Of a DNA stretch of 14,028 nucleotides, positions 6,344 through 12,971 are shown piece by piece. The notes beneath the pieces were generated by a model. The model was not told the origin of the DNA. It made no database searches and worked only from the letters and a program-made list of their open reading frames with translations. Both the position numbers and the translations under genes were made by a program. Position 1 is the first letter of the stretch; the number at the start of each line of letters is the position of its first letter. Origin of the DNA: QHBQ01 sp038230695 (GTDB lineage: Bacteria; Chloroflexota; Chloroflexia; QHBQ01); NCBI GenBank assembly GCA_038230695.1, contig JBBRMT010000114.1, positions 1-14,028 on the forward strand, written 5' to 3'.

Positions 6344-7915
6344 ATGTCCGCCGCCACCAACCTGAAAACACAACTGAGTACTCAGCACTCAGCGCCCAAT
6401 ACTGCACTCAAACCTCAAACCTCAAACCTCAGCACTGAACAAGCAGGCTACCTGCGCTATCTCCACGCCGCACTGACCCGCCCGCTGGACGATTGGAGTG
6501 GCTTCTACCCGCCGCGTTCGCAAAACGCCAACTTCGCTCTGCGCTACCAGATCGCCTTCGCCAGCTATGCGGTGGCCGCGCTAGCTACCCGCACGCCCGC
6601 CTATCGCCGCCCCTACGCTGACGCGCTCCGCGCCGCCATTGGGCGGATGATTGACTACGCTACCTGGCGATACTGGGAGCTAACCCCCGGCGTGCCGCAC
6701 GAACAAACCGCGCAGGGCTACAGCGCCGACCCCCTCGCCTGGGGCAACGTGCAATATGCTGGACACCTCAGCACCATGCTGGGCCTCTACGCCAAGCTGA
6801 CCGGCGACCACCGCTATGCCGACACGGGCTTCGTGCTGGAAGGCGGCGGCCACCACTTCAGCCATAACCACCACGATGTTGCCGCCACTATCCACCAGCA
6901 GATGGCGGATAATCAGTGCCACGGCGTTTCCTGCGAACCAGGCTGCGTCTATCTCAGTTGCAACAACCATTCGATGAGCAGCAACCTGCTCCACGACCAG
7001 CTATACGCCAGCGACTACGCGGCGGTGAACGCCGCGTGGGTGGCCTGGCTGAAAGAGCATATGCTGACAGGAATGTTCCCCACCCTCAAGCACGGGTTGT
7101 TCAATGTCGTATACATGAGCGAGATGAAGCACGCCCTACCAGTTAGCTTCAATTTCACCGACGGCTGGGGCATTGGCCTACTTGCCCCCTTCGCCCGCCC
7201 ACTGACCACTACTCTATACCCCCGCTATCGCCGCGAGGTCAAGCGGGTTTGGCCCGATCTAGCCTACGTTCCCAGCGGGCCAATGACCGAGCGGATGGAG
7301 GTGAGCGACCGCCCGCTCAACACCGCCTTTGGCTACATCGCCGCCCGCGAACTGGGTGATGCGACTACCGCTACCGCCATCCACAACTACGCGGTTGCCC
7401 GCCTCGGCCTCGGCGAGCGAAATGGACAACTGGCCTGTTGGGCCGCCGCCCGCACCCTCTACACCACCGCCCTGTTTGCGCTCGGCAGCGTGGATGCGCT
7501 AGATGGCGCGGGCTGGTCGGCAATTGTGCTTTCGCCCTATCAACCGGAGCGATTGCGCGAACCTACGCTCGATGCCCTGCTGCTTGACGACCAAATCTGT
7601 ACCCCACTCGATGCCGATGTAAGCGTCGCGCAATACGATGCTGATACCCATACCCTGCACCTCGCCATCACCCCGCATCGCAGCGGGCAACTTGCGCTCC
7701 GCCTCTCTAACATTGCGGCAATCAGCGCGGCACGACTGAACGATCAGCCAGCCGAACTTGCGCTGGCCGATGGTTATGTGCCACTTGGCGCAGTTACGGC
7801 AGACGAATCACTATCACTCGATGTAGTCTGTGACTATTCCAGTTTCAGCAGGTTATGCAGTATTAGATCTTCCAATCAGGGCGGGCCACTGCCCGCCCCT
7901 ACGTTTACCCAATAA
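6344..7915 (+). CDS. Linalool dehydratase/isomerase-like protein
   Basis: A 523-residue homologue of the linalool dehydratase/isomerase (Ldi) family, an (alpha/alpha)6-barrel enzyme type that isomerises and dehydrates monoterpene alcohols without a cofactor. Similarity spans about residues 60-385: LRYQIAFASYAVAAL, then GNVQYAGHLSTMLGLY with H141, GVSCEPGCVYLSCN with C197 and C206, and DYAAVNAAW. The two Cys are nine residues apart, as in the known catalytic pair, and H141 aligns with the catalytic His. Unlike the periplasmic Castellaniella enzyme (397 residues) it has no signal peptide, carries a His cluster (170-177), and has an extra beta-rich C-terminal region (about 400-495). The start is ATG with an excellent SD (AAAGGAGG, 8-base spacing). 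Residues 10-31 derive from heptanucleotide repeats and the last ~17 from a dispersed repeat. The substrate is unknown. Confidence 0.85.
   Translation: MSAATNLKTQLSTQHSAPNTALKPQTSNLSTEQAGYLRYLHAALTRPLDDWSGFYPPRSQNANFALRYQIAFASYAVAALATRTPAYRRPYADALRAAIGRMIDYATWRYWELTPGVPHEQTAQGYSADPLAWGNVQYAGHLSTMLGLYAKLTGDHRYADTGFVLEGGGHHFSHNHHDVAATIHQQMADNQCHGVSCEPGCVYLSCNNHSMSSNLLHDQLYASDYAAVNAAWVAWLKEHMLTGMFPTLKHGLFNVVYMSEMKHALPVSFNFTDGWGIGLLAPFARPLTTTLYPRYRREVKRVWPDLAYVPSGPMTERMEVSDRPLNTAFGYIAARELGDATTATAIHNYAVARLGLGERNGQLACWAAARTLYTTALFALGSVDALDGAGWSAIVLSPYQPERLREPTLDALLLDDQICTPLDADVSVAQYDADTHTLHLAITPHRSGQLALRLSNIAAISAARLNDQPAELALADGYVPLGAVTADESLSLDVVCDYSSFSRLCSIRSSNQGGPLPAPTFTQ
6373..6435 (+). repeat. 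Nine-unit heptanucleotide repeat inside a coding region
   Basis: Nine heptamers in unbroken phase: ACTGAGT, ACTCAGC, ACTCAGC, GCCCAAT, ACTGCAC, three of TCAAACC, TCAGCAC. It resembles the short tandemly repeated heptamers known from cyanobacteria. At 63 bases it keeps frame and encodes a low-complexity Ser/Thr/Gln N-terminal tail. Confidence 0.75.
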
Positions 7916-7930
7916 CTTGTATCACACCTA
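7864..7930 (+). repeat. Dispersed 67-bp palindromic repeat, copy A
   Basis: Contains a perfect stem GGGCGGGC (7879-7886) and GCCCGCCC (7891-7898) around CACT, then CTACGTTTACCCAATA. A second copy lies at 12832-12897, alike over about 66 bases. It overlaps the end of the LDI-like gene, supplying its last residues and stop, and a promoter begins 16 bases downstream. Confidence 0.85.
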
Positions 7931-7945
7931 CCGGCGCTTGCACTC

Positions 7946-7974
7946 TTGACAGTAATGCTGAACTGCGCTATAAC
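7946..7974 (+). promoter_or_regulatory. Consensus sigma-70-type promoter
   Basis: TTGACA (7946-7951), a 17-base spacer and TATAAC (7969-7974). Predicted start near 7981 gives a leader of about 70 bases to the small ORF at 8052. This is the best-matching promoter in the window. Confidence 0.8.
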
Positions 7975-8051
7975 CACCAGGTTAGATAAACATCTAAGCA
8001 ACGAGCCGTTAGAGCCGCTTGATTGTAGCAGCCGAAAGGAGGAAGCGAATT

Positions 8052-8192
8052 ATGGATGTTGTCAGCGCAACAGAGGTGCAGGCCGCGCTCGGTGAACTGG
8101 AAACGCAACTGCAAAGCACGATGGTCGAAGAGGAGATTACCGGACTAATCGCTGCGGTGGTCTACGTTTTGCCTTTTCGGTTATACTGCTAA
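8052..8192 (+). CDS. Small 46-residue protein of unknown function
   Basis: ATG is preceded by an ideal SD, AAAGGAGG (8035-8042), with 9-base spacing, and by a consensus promoter 78 bases upstream. The 46 residues start MDVVSATEVQAAL, have an acidic, probably helical middle (ELETQLQSTMVEEE), and end with a short hydrophobic stretch (GLIAAVVYVL) and PFRLYC. The pattern EEEI..LIAAVV faintly recalls small accessory segments of biotin-dependent carboxylase/decarboxylase systems; this is a weak resemblance, not an assignment. It may be intact, or the front part of a gene truncated by a deletion, since the ending is abrupt and the next promoter starts 31 bases later. Expression signals are strong; function is not known. 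Confidence 0.5.
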   Translation: MDVVSATEVQAALGELETQLQSTMVEEEITGLIAAVVYVLPFRLYC

Positions 8193-8222
8193 TGGCACAA
8201 TCCATGCAACAGAAATTGCAGC

Positions 8223-8228
8223 TATAAT
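8223..8228 (+). promoter_or_regulatory. -10 element before the lipoprotein gene
   Basis: Perfect TATAAT with no convincing -35. Transcription would start near 8235, which excludes the in-frame TTG at 8230 as initiator and supports the ATG at 8254, whose SD GGAAAGG (8240-8246) is seven bases upstream. Confidence 0.55.
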
Positions 8229-8253
8229 CTTGCATAAGCGGAAAGGCAAGCCC

Positions 8254-9729
8254 ATGAAGCGCATTAGCATAGCGGCGCTAATTCTTCTTGCAAGTATCAT
8301 CCTGCTGGCGAGCTGCGACAGCAACGCCACACCCACGCCCTTGCCCACTGCCACCAGCGTTGCAGTAGCGATTAGCACTGTCACCGCCAACCCTACGTCA
8401 ACACCTGCGGTAGTTGCGCCAACTTATACTGCATCCACTGCCGCCGATACCCCTATAACTATGGCAATCACGCCAATGGCAGCTTCACCCGTATCAGCCA
8501 CTATGACTGCCCCACTCGCCCCCGACAACCCTGCGTCACCTGCGCCCTCTGCCACCAGCGTACCATCCACTGCGGTTGCACCCATCGTACAGCCCACCCA
8601 GTTGCAGGCCGTAGACGTGGCTGTGCCACAACAGTTCAGCGGATTCCGGCCCGGCAGCCAGATAAACCTGCCGCCCGGCTTTAGCATCAGCGTGTTTGCC
8701 GCCGGGTTGCACGCGCCGCGCATGATGGCATTCGCGCCCAATGGCGACCTGTTCGTTGCCAATATGGGTGCGGGTCAGGTGGTGGTCCTGCCTGATGCCA
8801 ACCATAGCGGCGTGGCCGATAGCGTAAGCGTGTTTGCTGACAGCCTGGACAACCCCCACAGCCTGGCCTTCCACAACGGCTATCTCTATGTCGCTACCGA
8901 TAGCAAGGTGGTGCGCTATCCCTACGCCAATGGCGACCTCAAGGCCAGCGCCGCTGCTGCGATTGTCACTGAGGACATTCCCGCTGGCACCGACCACCAC
9001 ACCCGCACCATCACTTTCGGCCCCGACAGCAAGCTGTACCTTGCAGCAGGTTCGACCTGCAACGTCTGCATCGAGAGCGACCCGCGCTACGCCACCATCA
9101 GCGTCTTTGACATGACCGCGGACGGCAGCCAGGCAATCAATCGCCGCACCTTTGCCAGCGGGCTACGCAACGCGGTGGGCATCGAGTTTGCGCCGGGTGC
9201 GAACAATCTATGGGCGGTGGTCAATGGCCGCGACAACCTGGGCGATAATGTGCCACCAGAGATACTGGTGCAGGTGAAGGATGGCGCGGATTACGGCTGG
9301 CCTTACTGCTATGGCGATCGCGTGTACGACAGCAACTTTGGGCAGAAGGATGCGTCATATTGCCAGCACGTAGCCTTGCCCGACCTGAAGATGCAGGCGC
9401 ACAGCGCCCCGCTGGGCCTCGACTTCTACACCGGCCAGCAGTTCCCCGCCGCCTATCGGGGCAACCTGTTCATCGGCTTCCATGGCAGTTGGAACCGCAG
9501 CGTACCGACCGGCGCGAAGCTGGTGCGCGTGCCGTTCGTAAACGGCAAGCCACAGCCACCGATTGACTTTGCCACCGGCTGGCTGGAGGGCGGCAAGTGG
9601 GGCCGCCCGGTTGACCCACTCACCGCGCCTGATGGCAGCCTCTTCCTCAGCGACGATGCGGCAGGGGTGGTCTATCGCATCAGTTATAAGTTACAAGAGG
9701 TTAGCGGATCTTGCAAGGATATATGTTAG
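8254..9729 (+). CDS. Lipoprotein, PQQ-dependent sugar (sorbosone) dehydrogenase family
   Basis: A 491-residue exported lipoprotein. Residues 1-20 are a lipoprotein signal (MKRIS, a hydrophobic core, then LLAS before Cys21). A Thr/Pro/Ala-rich tether fills about residues 24-125. From about 130 to the end is a beta-propeller of the glucose/sorbosone dehydrogenase superfamily: LPPGFSISVFAAGL, GSTCNVCIESD, ASGLRNAVGIEF, YGWPYCYG, then SAPLGLDFYTG, GFHGSWNRS and DDAAGVVYRISY. Relatives oxidise aldoses or sorbosone using pyrroloquinoline quinone outside the membrane; others in this fold lack known activity. There is no cytochrome c domain (CNVCIE is not a heme site) and no PQQ synthesis gene is nearby, so electron acceptor and substrate are open. 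The stop codon overlaps the palindromic repeat at 9729-9748, suggesting the last residues are repeat-adjacent additions. Confidence 0.88.
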   Translation: MKRISIAALILLASIILLASCDSNATPTPLPTATSVAVAISTVTANPTSTPAVVAPTYTASTAADTPITMAITPMAASPVSATMTAPLAPDNPASPAPSATSVPSTAVAPIVQPTQLQAVDVAVPQQFSGFRPGSQINLPPGFSISVFAAGLHAPRMMAFAPNGDLFVANMGAGQVVVLPDANHSGVADSVSVFADSLDNPHSLAFHNGYLYVATDSKVVRYPYANGDLKASAAAAIVTEDIPAGTDHHTRTITFGPDSKLYLAAGSTCNVCIESDPRYATISVFDMTADGSQAINRRTFASGLRNAVGIEFAPGANNLWAVVNGRDNLGDNVPPEILVQVKDGADYGWPYCYGDRVYDSNFGQKDASYCQHVALPDLKMQAHSAPLGLDFYTGQQFPAAYRGNLFIGFHGSWNRSVPTGAKLVRVPFVNGKPQPPIDFATGWLEGGKWGRPVDPLTAPDGSLFLSDDAAGVVYRISYKLQEVSGSCKDIC

Positions 9730-9748
9730 GGCGCACGTCAGTGCGCCC
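9729..9748. repeat. Short palindromic repeat between convergent genes
   Basis: Perfect 8-bp stem GGGCGCAC (9729-9736) and GTGCGCCC (9741-9748) around GTCA, followed by CTACG. The layout (8-bp stem, 4-base loop, then CTACG) is that of the repeat at 7879-7903. It sits between the convergent lipoprotein and mutM genes and could end transcription from both, although neither side has a T-run. Confidence 0.65.
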
Positions 9749-9762
9749 CTACGGTTGATCTG

Positions 9763-9783
9763 TATCTTTAATCTTTAATCTCC
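9763..9783 (+). repeat. Three heptanucleotide repeats, AATCTTT type
   Basis: Consecutive heptamers TATCTTT, AATCTTT and AATCTCC. The last bases overlap the mutM stop codon on the other strand. Confidence 0.5.
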
Positions 9784-10623
9784 CACGAACGGCTGACAAG
9801 TTGGACAGTAGTGCGTGCCTCGCCCGCCGACCACAATGCGCTCGATCGGCGTGCCGCAGTTGAGACAGGGTTGGCCGGTGCGCTGGTAGACGCGCAGGCT
9901 GTCCTGATTGGAGCCGCTACCGCCGAAGGCATCGCGGTAATCGCTGAAGGTCGTCCCGTTGTTGGCGATGCTCTGGCGCAGCACCTGCTGGAAGGCATCG
10001 TAGACGCGACCAATCTCGTCGTCGCTGAGGGTACGCAACTGGCGCATGGGGTGGACGCGAGCGAGGTGCAGCGCCTCGTCGGCGTAGATGTTGCCCAGAC
10101 CGCTGAGGAAGCTCTGATCCAGCAACGCCTGTTTGATGCGCGGATTGCCACGCAGCGACTTGCGGGCGATGAGGGCGGCGAAGTCGGCACGGCTGAAATC
10201 CTCAGCCAACGGCTCCGGCCCCAGATCGGGTAGCGCCCCGGCCAGCGGTTGGTCGGCGGCAACATAACGCAGCCTGCCAAACTTGCGCTGGTCGTCGAAG
10301 TGCAATTGCGCTCCATTATCCAGTTCGATAATTACGCGGCTGAAGCGCCCCGGCGCGGCGGGTTGCGCGTGGTAGGTTAGCTGGCCGGTCATTCGTAGGT
10401 GGCCGACTATGGCTGCGCCGCCCTGTAGGTGGATGATGATGTACTTGGCGCGGCGGCTGACATTGGCGATGTGGGCATTCTGCACCGCGCTGCGAAACGC
10501 CTCCGGCTCCAGCGGCTGCACCGTAGGCGGCCAATCGAGGTGGCTGACCTGCACAATGCTGCGCCCGCTTAGGTGCGGGCGCAGGCCGTTGACAACCGTC
10601 TCAACTTCGGGTAGCTCTGGCAA
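9775..10623 (-). CDS. mutM: Formamidopyrimidine-DNA glycosylase
   Basis: Base-excision-repair enzyme that removes 8-oxoguanine and formamidopyrimidines and cleaves the abasic site by beta/delta elimination. The 282 residues show the full family pattern: MPELPEVE at the N-terminus with catalytic Pro2 and Glu3, Lys60 in RRAKYI, GHLRMTGQL, FDDQRKFGR, the helix-two-turn-helix FLSGLGNIYADE, and a C-terminal zinc finger C-x2-C...C-x2-C with GRGTHYC. The start is TTG, fixed by the need for Pro at position 2; an ATG five bases upstream is out of frame. It begins 13 bases after the PASTA kinase stop, and its SD overlaps that stop, so the two genes form an operon. Length is normal and all key residues are present. 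Confidence 0.97.
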   Translation of the reverse strand: MPELPEVETVVNGLRPHLSGRSIVQVSHLDWPPTVQPLEPEAFRSAVQNAHIANVSRRAKYIIIHLQGGAAIVGHLRMTGQLTYHAQPAAPGRFSRVIIELDNGAQLHFDDQRKFGRLRYVAADQPLAGALPDLGPEPLAEDFSRADFAALIARKSLRGNPRIKQALLDQSFLSGLGNIYADEALHLARVHPMRQLRTLSDDEIGRVYDAFQQVLRQSIANNGTTFSDYRDAFGGSGSNQDSLRVYQRTGQPCLNCGTPIERIVVGGRGTHYCPTCQPFVGD

Positions 10624-10631
10624 TTCATGCT

Positions 10632-10637
10632 CTCCTC
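10632..10637 (-). promoter_or_regulatory. mutM SD overlapping the kinase stop codon
   Basis: On the minus strand, GAGGAG begins at the G of the kinase TAG and lies eight bases before the TTG start of mutM, pointing to translational coupling. Confidence 0.7.
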
Positions 10638-12550
10638 TACGGCGTGGCCTTCTTGCCCGCGCCCTTGTCCTGCTTGGTAATAAGCTGTACCTGCGAACCG
10701 GCTGGCAATGACGTACCCTGGGCTGGGTCGGTGTTTAGCAAGTAGCCGTTTGGCACGCTGTCGTAGAAGGTGGTATCTATGCCACCCTCGCCTCGCCCCA
10801 GCGCTGCGCCCTGCACCGGGGTCAGACCCGCTGCCTGGATTGCGCTGCTAGCCTGCGTTACTGACTGGCCTGCCACTACAGGCACCTGCACGCTGGTGGG
10901 TGGCTGCGGTGTGATCACAACCGTGCCGCTGCTGACAATCAAGGTAACGGTATCGCCCTCGCTCACCGTGCTGCCAGCGGGCGGGTTCTGGTCAATCACC
11001 GCGCCAACCGGGGCGGCGCTCTGCTGCTGCTGGATGGTTACTTTCAGGCCTAGGTCGGTCAATTGCTTCTGTGAGGCGGTCGCGTCGGTGTTGCGGTAGT
11101 CGGGCAACGTATAGCGATGCGGGCCGATGCTGATCGTAAGTGTTACTGGTTGGGTACGGTCAATAATGCTACCCGGTGCGGGGTCTTGCGATATTACGCT
11201 GCCCAGCGGCACGGTGGCGCTGTTGGCGGTGGCAGTCTTCACCGTATAACCCATCTGGTTGAGTGTCGAGGCGGCATCCTGCTGCGACTTGCCGGTGACG
11301 TTCGGCACCACCCCCGGCGGTAGCGGCGTGGCGGTGGCCGGTGGTGGCCCTGGTGTGGCGGTGACAAGGGCGACAGGCAACGGCGTGGGGTTCTGGTTGC
11401 CGAGCGTGGGCAGCACGGTAGTGGCGAACAGCACCCCACCTACCAGCAGCAGCAGTACCAGTGCGCCGATTATCCAGGTGGCCCAGCCCATCCCCCCGCT
11501 CTTCTCCACCTCGATATAGTTGGTGGCGCGGCGCAAGGGCGCAACTGGCGCGACTGGCGCTACGTATTGTTGGCGAGGTGGCAACGGCTGGCGCACTGGC
11601 TGCGGACGCGGCGGGTTGACGTAGGTGGTCGCGCCATAGGGGTCGGGCTTGGAGGTGACAACCTGGGTGACGGCGGGCGACGGCACGTAGGTCTGGTAGC
11701 TGCGTAGCGACTGCTCCATCGCCTCAGCGGATGCAAAGCGGTCTTCAGGTTGCTTCTCCAGTGATTTCATCACGATCGCGTCGAGGCCAGCAGGCACTGC
11801 CGGGTTGAACTGACGAGGGTGGGGCGGCTGCTCCTGAATGTGTTTCAGCGCCAGGCCCATCATGCTATCGCTCTCGAAAGGCAACCGCCCGGTTAGCATC
11901 TCGAAAAGGATGATGCCCACGCTATAAAGGTCGGATTGCGGCGACACCCGCTGCCCCCGCGCCTGCTCCGGGCTAAAGTATTGCACCGTCCCCAGCGCCA
12001 CGCCGGTTTCAGTCATGCTTATCTCGGTCAGCCCTTTGGCGATACCGAAGTCGGTCACTTTGACCACGCCCTGGTTGGAGATAAGCACATTCTGCGGCTT
12101 GATGTCGCGGTGGACGATGCCCAGCGAATGAGCGGCGGCGAGGGCGGCGCAGATTTGCGCGGCGATCTCCGCTGCCTGCGTGGGAGGCAACGGACCGGGC
12201 TGGCGGTCCATGAACTGGCGCAGCGTTTCGCCCTCGACGCACTCCATCACGATGTAGTGGATCTCGCCATCCTCACCCACATCGTAGACGCTGACAATGT
12301 TGGGGTGGTTTAGCCCCGCTGCAGCGCTGGCCTCGCGGGTGAAGCGGGCTAGGAACTTATCGTCGCCCGCATACTGCTCACGCAGGATCTTGACCGCCAC
12401 GGTGCGACCACCCAGCGCGATATCGCGGGCGCGGTAGACCACTGCCATACCGCCGCCGCCGATGCGCTCCAGCAACTCGTAGCGTTGGTTCAAGATTCGA
12501 TTAGTTAGTGGCCCGGCTGCGCCGCCCCCGCCCGCTTTACGCTCTGCCAT
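10637..12550 (-). CDS. pknB: Transmembrane Ser/Thr protein kinase with PASTA domains
   Basis: A 637-residue receptor-like kinase of the PknB/Stk1 type. The cytoplasmic kinase domain (about 24-285) has RIGGGGMAVVYRARD, Lys54 in VAVKIL, the catalytic loop HRDIKPQN (Asp149), DFG (167-169), an activation loop with several Thr, and GTVQYFSPEQARG. A Pro-rich juxtamembrane stretch (about 290-340) leads to one membrane helix (about 357-378) and a TP-rich linker. Three extracellular PASTA repeats follow at about 414-476, 479-541 and 553-625; such repeats bind muropeptides or lipid II in other bacteria, linking cell-wall state to phosphorylation. The start is set at the second ATG: AAGGG lies six bases before it, while the first ATG (12556) abuts the SD. 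It is transcribed with mutM. All catalytic residues are intact. Confidence 0.95.
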   Translation of the reverse strand: MAERKAGGGGAAGPLTNRILNQRYELLERIGGGGMAVVYRARDIALGGRTVAVKILREQYAGDDKFLARFTREASAAAGLNHPNIVSVYDVGEDGEIHYIVMECVEGETLRQFMDRQPGPLPPTQAAEIAAQICAALAAAHSLGIVHRDIKPQNVLISNQGVVKVTDFGIAKGLTEISMTETGVALGTVQYFSPEQARGQRVSPQSDLYSVGIILFEMLTGRLPFESDSMMGLALKHIQEQPPHPRQFNPAVPAGLDAIVMKSLEKQPEDRFASAEAMEQSLRSYQTYVPSPAVTQVVTSKPDPYGATTYVNPPRPQPVRQPLPPRQQYVAPVAPVAPLRRATNYIEVEKSGGMGWATWIIGALVLLLLVGGVLFATTVLPTLGNQNPTPLPVALVTATPGPPPATATPLPPGVVPNVTGKSQQDAASTLNQMGYTVKTATANSATVPLGSVISQDPAPGSIIDRTQPVTLTISIGPHRYTLPDYRNTDATASQKQLTDLGLKVTIQQQQSAAPVGAVIDQNPPAGSTVSEGDTVTLIVSSGTVVITPQPPTSVQVPVVAGQSVTQASSAIQAAGLTPVQGAALGRGEGGIDTTFYDSVPNGYLLNTDPAQGTSLPAGSQVQLITKQDKGAGKKATP

Positions 12551-12556
12551 CTTCAT

Positions 12557-12625
12557 CCCTTACGCTGCACCTGGTAGGGCAACCGTTGTTCGCCCCAACG
12601 GAAAACAAAACGACTTTTCAGGTGC
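12557..12625 (-). promoter_or_regulatory. Hairpin-forming leader of the PASTA kinase
   Basis: Nested inverted repeats lie just upstream of the SD. The outer pair is GCACCTG (12567-12573) and CAGGTGC (12619-12625); the inner pair is CCGTTG (12583-12588) and CAACGG (12596-12601) with a 7-base loop. Stem formation would place the SD AAGGG (12557-12561) just past the base of the stem. A role in translation control is inference. Confidence 0.35.
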
Positions 12626-12759
12626 GTTTCCCATCATATACGCTTTTACTGTAACCGCTAAATTGGCCGCGTGCCATCGCGCACATCGGCCTGGAATGTA
12701 GTATAATATTCCTACATAATAACGTTGCCGCGCCCAGTTTGTTGCATAAATATTGCCTA

Positions 12760-12789
12760 ATTTTAACCGAGTTTACATCTTATTGTCAA
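12760..12789 (-). promoter_or_regulatory. Promoter for the kinase-mutM operon
   Basis: On the minus strand, TTGACA (12789-12784), an 18-base spacer and TAAAAT (12765-12760). It implies a leader of about 200 bases before the kinase start, which includes the nested hairpins near the SD. Confidence 0.6.
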
Positions 12790-12831
12790 CCACAACAACA
12801 AAGCCAGGTGGGTTACTCGTTATTGGATGGC

Positions 12832-12897
12832 TAGATCCCTAACCAGGGCGGGCCACCGCCCACTCCTACGTTTACCCAATAGCTCGTATCACACCCA
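12832..12897 (+). repeat. Dispersed palindromic repeat, copy B
   Basis: Closely similar to copy A at 7864-7930, sharing AGGGCGGGCCAC and CCTACGTTTACCCAATA. The right half of its palindrome is degraded (CACTCC in place of CGCCCC), so it is probably the older copy. It lies 29 bases upstream of a TTGAC motif, like copy A. Confidence 0.85.
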
Positions 12898-12917
12898 ACA
12901 AAACCAGGGCATACTAC

Positions 12918-12955
12918 TTGCAACGCTTGACCTCCCAGATGTGATAAACTATGAA
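12918..12955 (+). promoter_or_regulatory. Candidate promoter for the BON gene (ambiguous)
   Basis: TTGACC (12927-12932) with a 17-base spacer gives TATGAA (12950-12955), but this would start transcription after the SD. Alternatively TTGCAA (12918-12923) with a 19-base spacer gives a TG-extended GATAAA (12943-12948). The sequence does not decide; both make the ATG at 12951 an unlikely start. Confidence 0.35.
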
Positions 12956-12971
12956 GGGAGCTTCAACCAAC

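Larger units (their letters stand above)
12557..12971. other. Divergent intergenic region
   Basis: No gene is seen in this stretch. It holds the kinase leader hairpins, a minus-strand promoter, the second copy of the dispersed repeat, and candidate plus-strand signals for the BON gene. Around 12693-12717 there are interleaved inverted repeats, GGAAT with ATTCC and ATGTAG with CTACAT, enclosing TATAAT. They could form alternative hairpins or an operator, but no gene start follows closely on the plus strand. Confidence 0.6.

Noticed and set aside
8230..8253. Upstream TTG start for the lipoprotein
   Set aside because: It lies two bases after the TATAAT, has no SD, and would put charged residues before a complete lipoprotein signal peptide; ATG at 8254 fits all signals.
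9058..9078. CNVCIE in the dehydrogenase as a heme c site
   Set aside because: A heme c site needs C-x2-C-H; here the following residue is Ile. The segment is a normal part of this propeller family.
10626..10628. Minus-strand ATG before mutM
   Set aside because: It is out of frame with mutM, and the required MPELPE N-terminus begins at the TTG at 10623.
12951..12971. ATG at 12951 as start of the BON protein
   Set aside because: It overlaps or abuts the candidate -10 sequences and has no SD; the ATG at 12972 has one.
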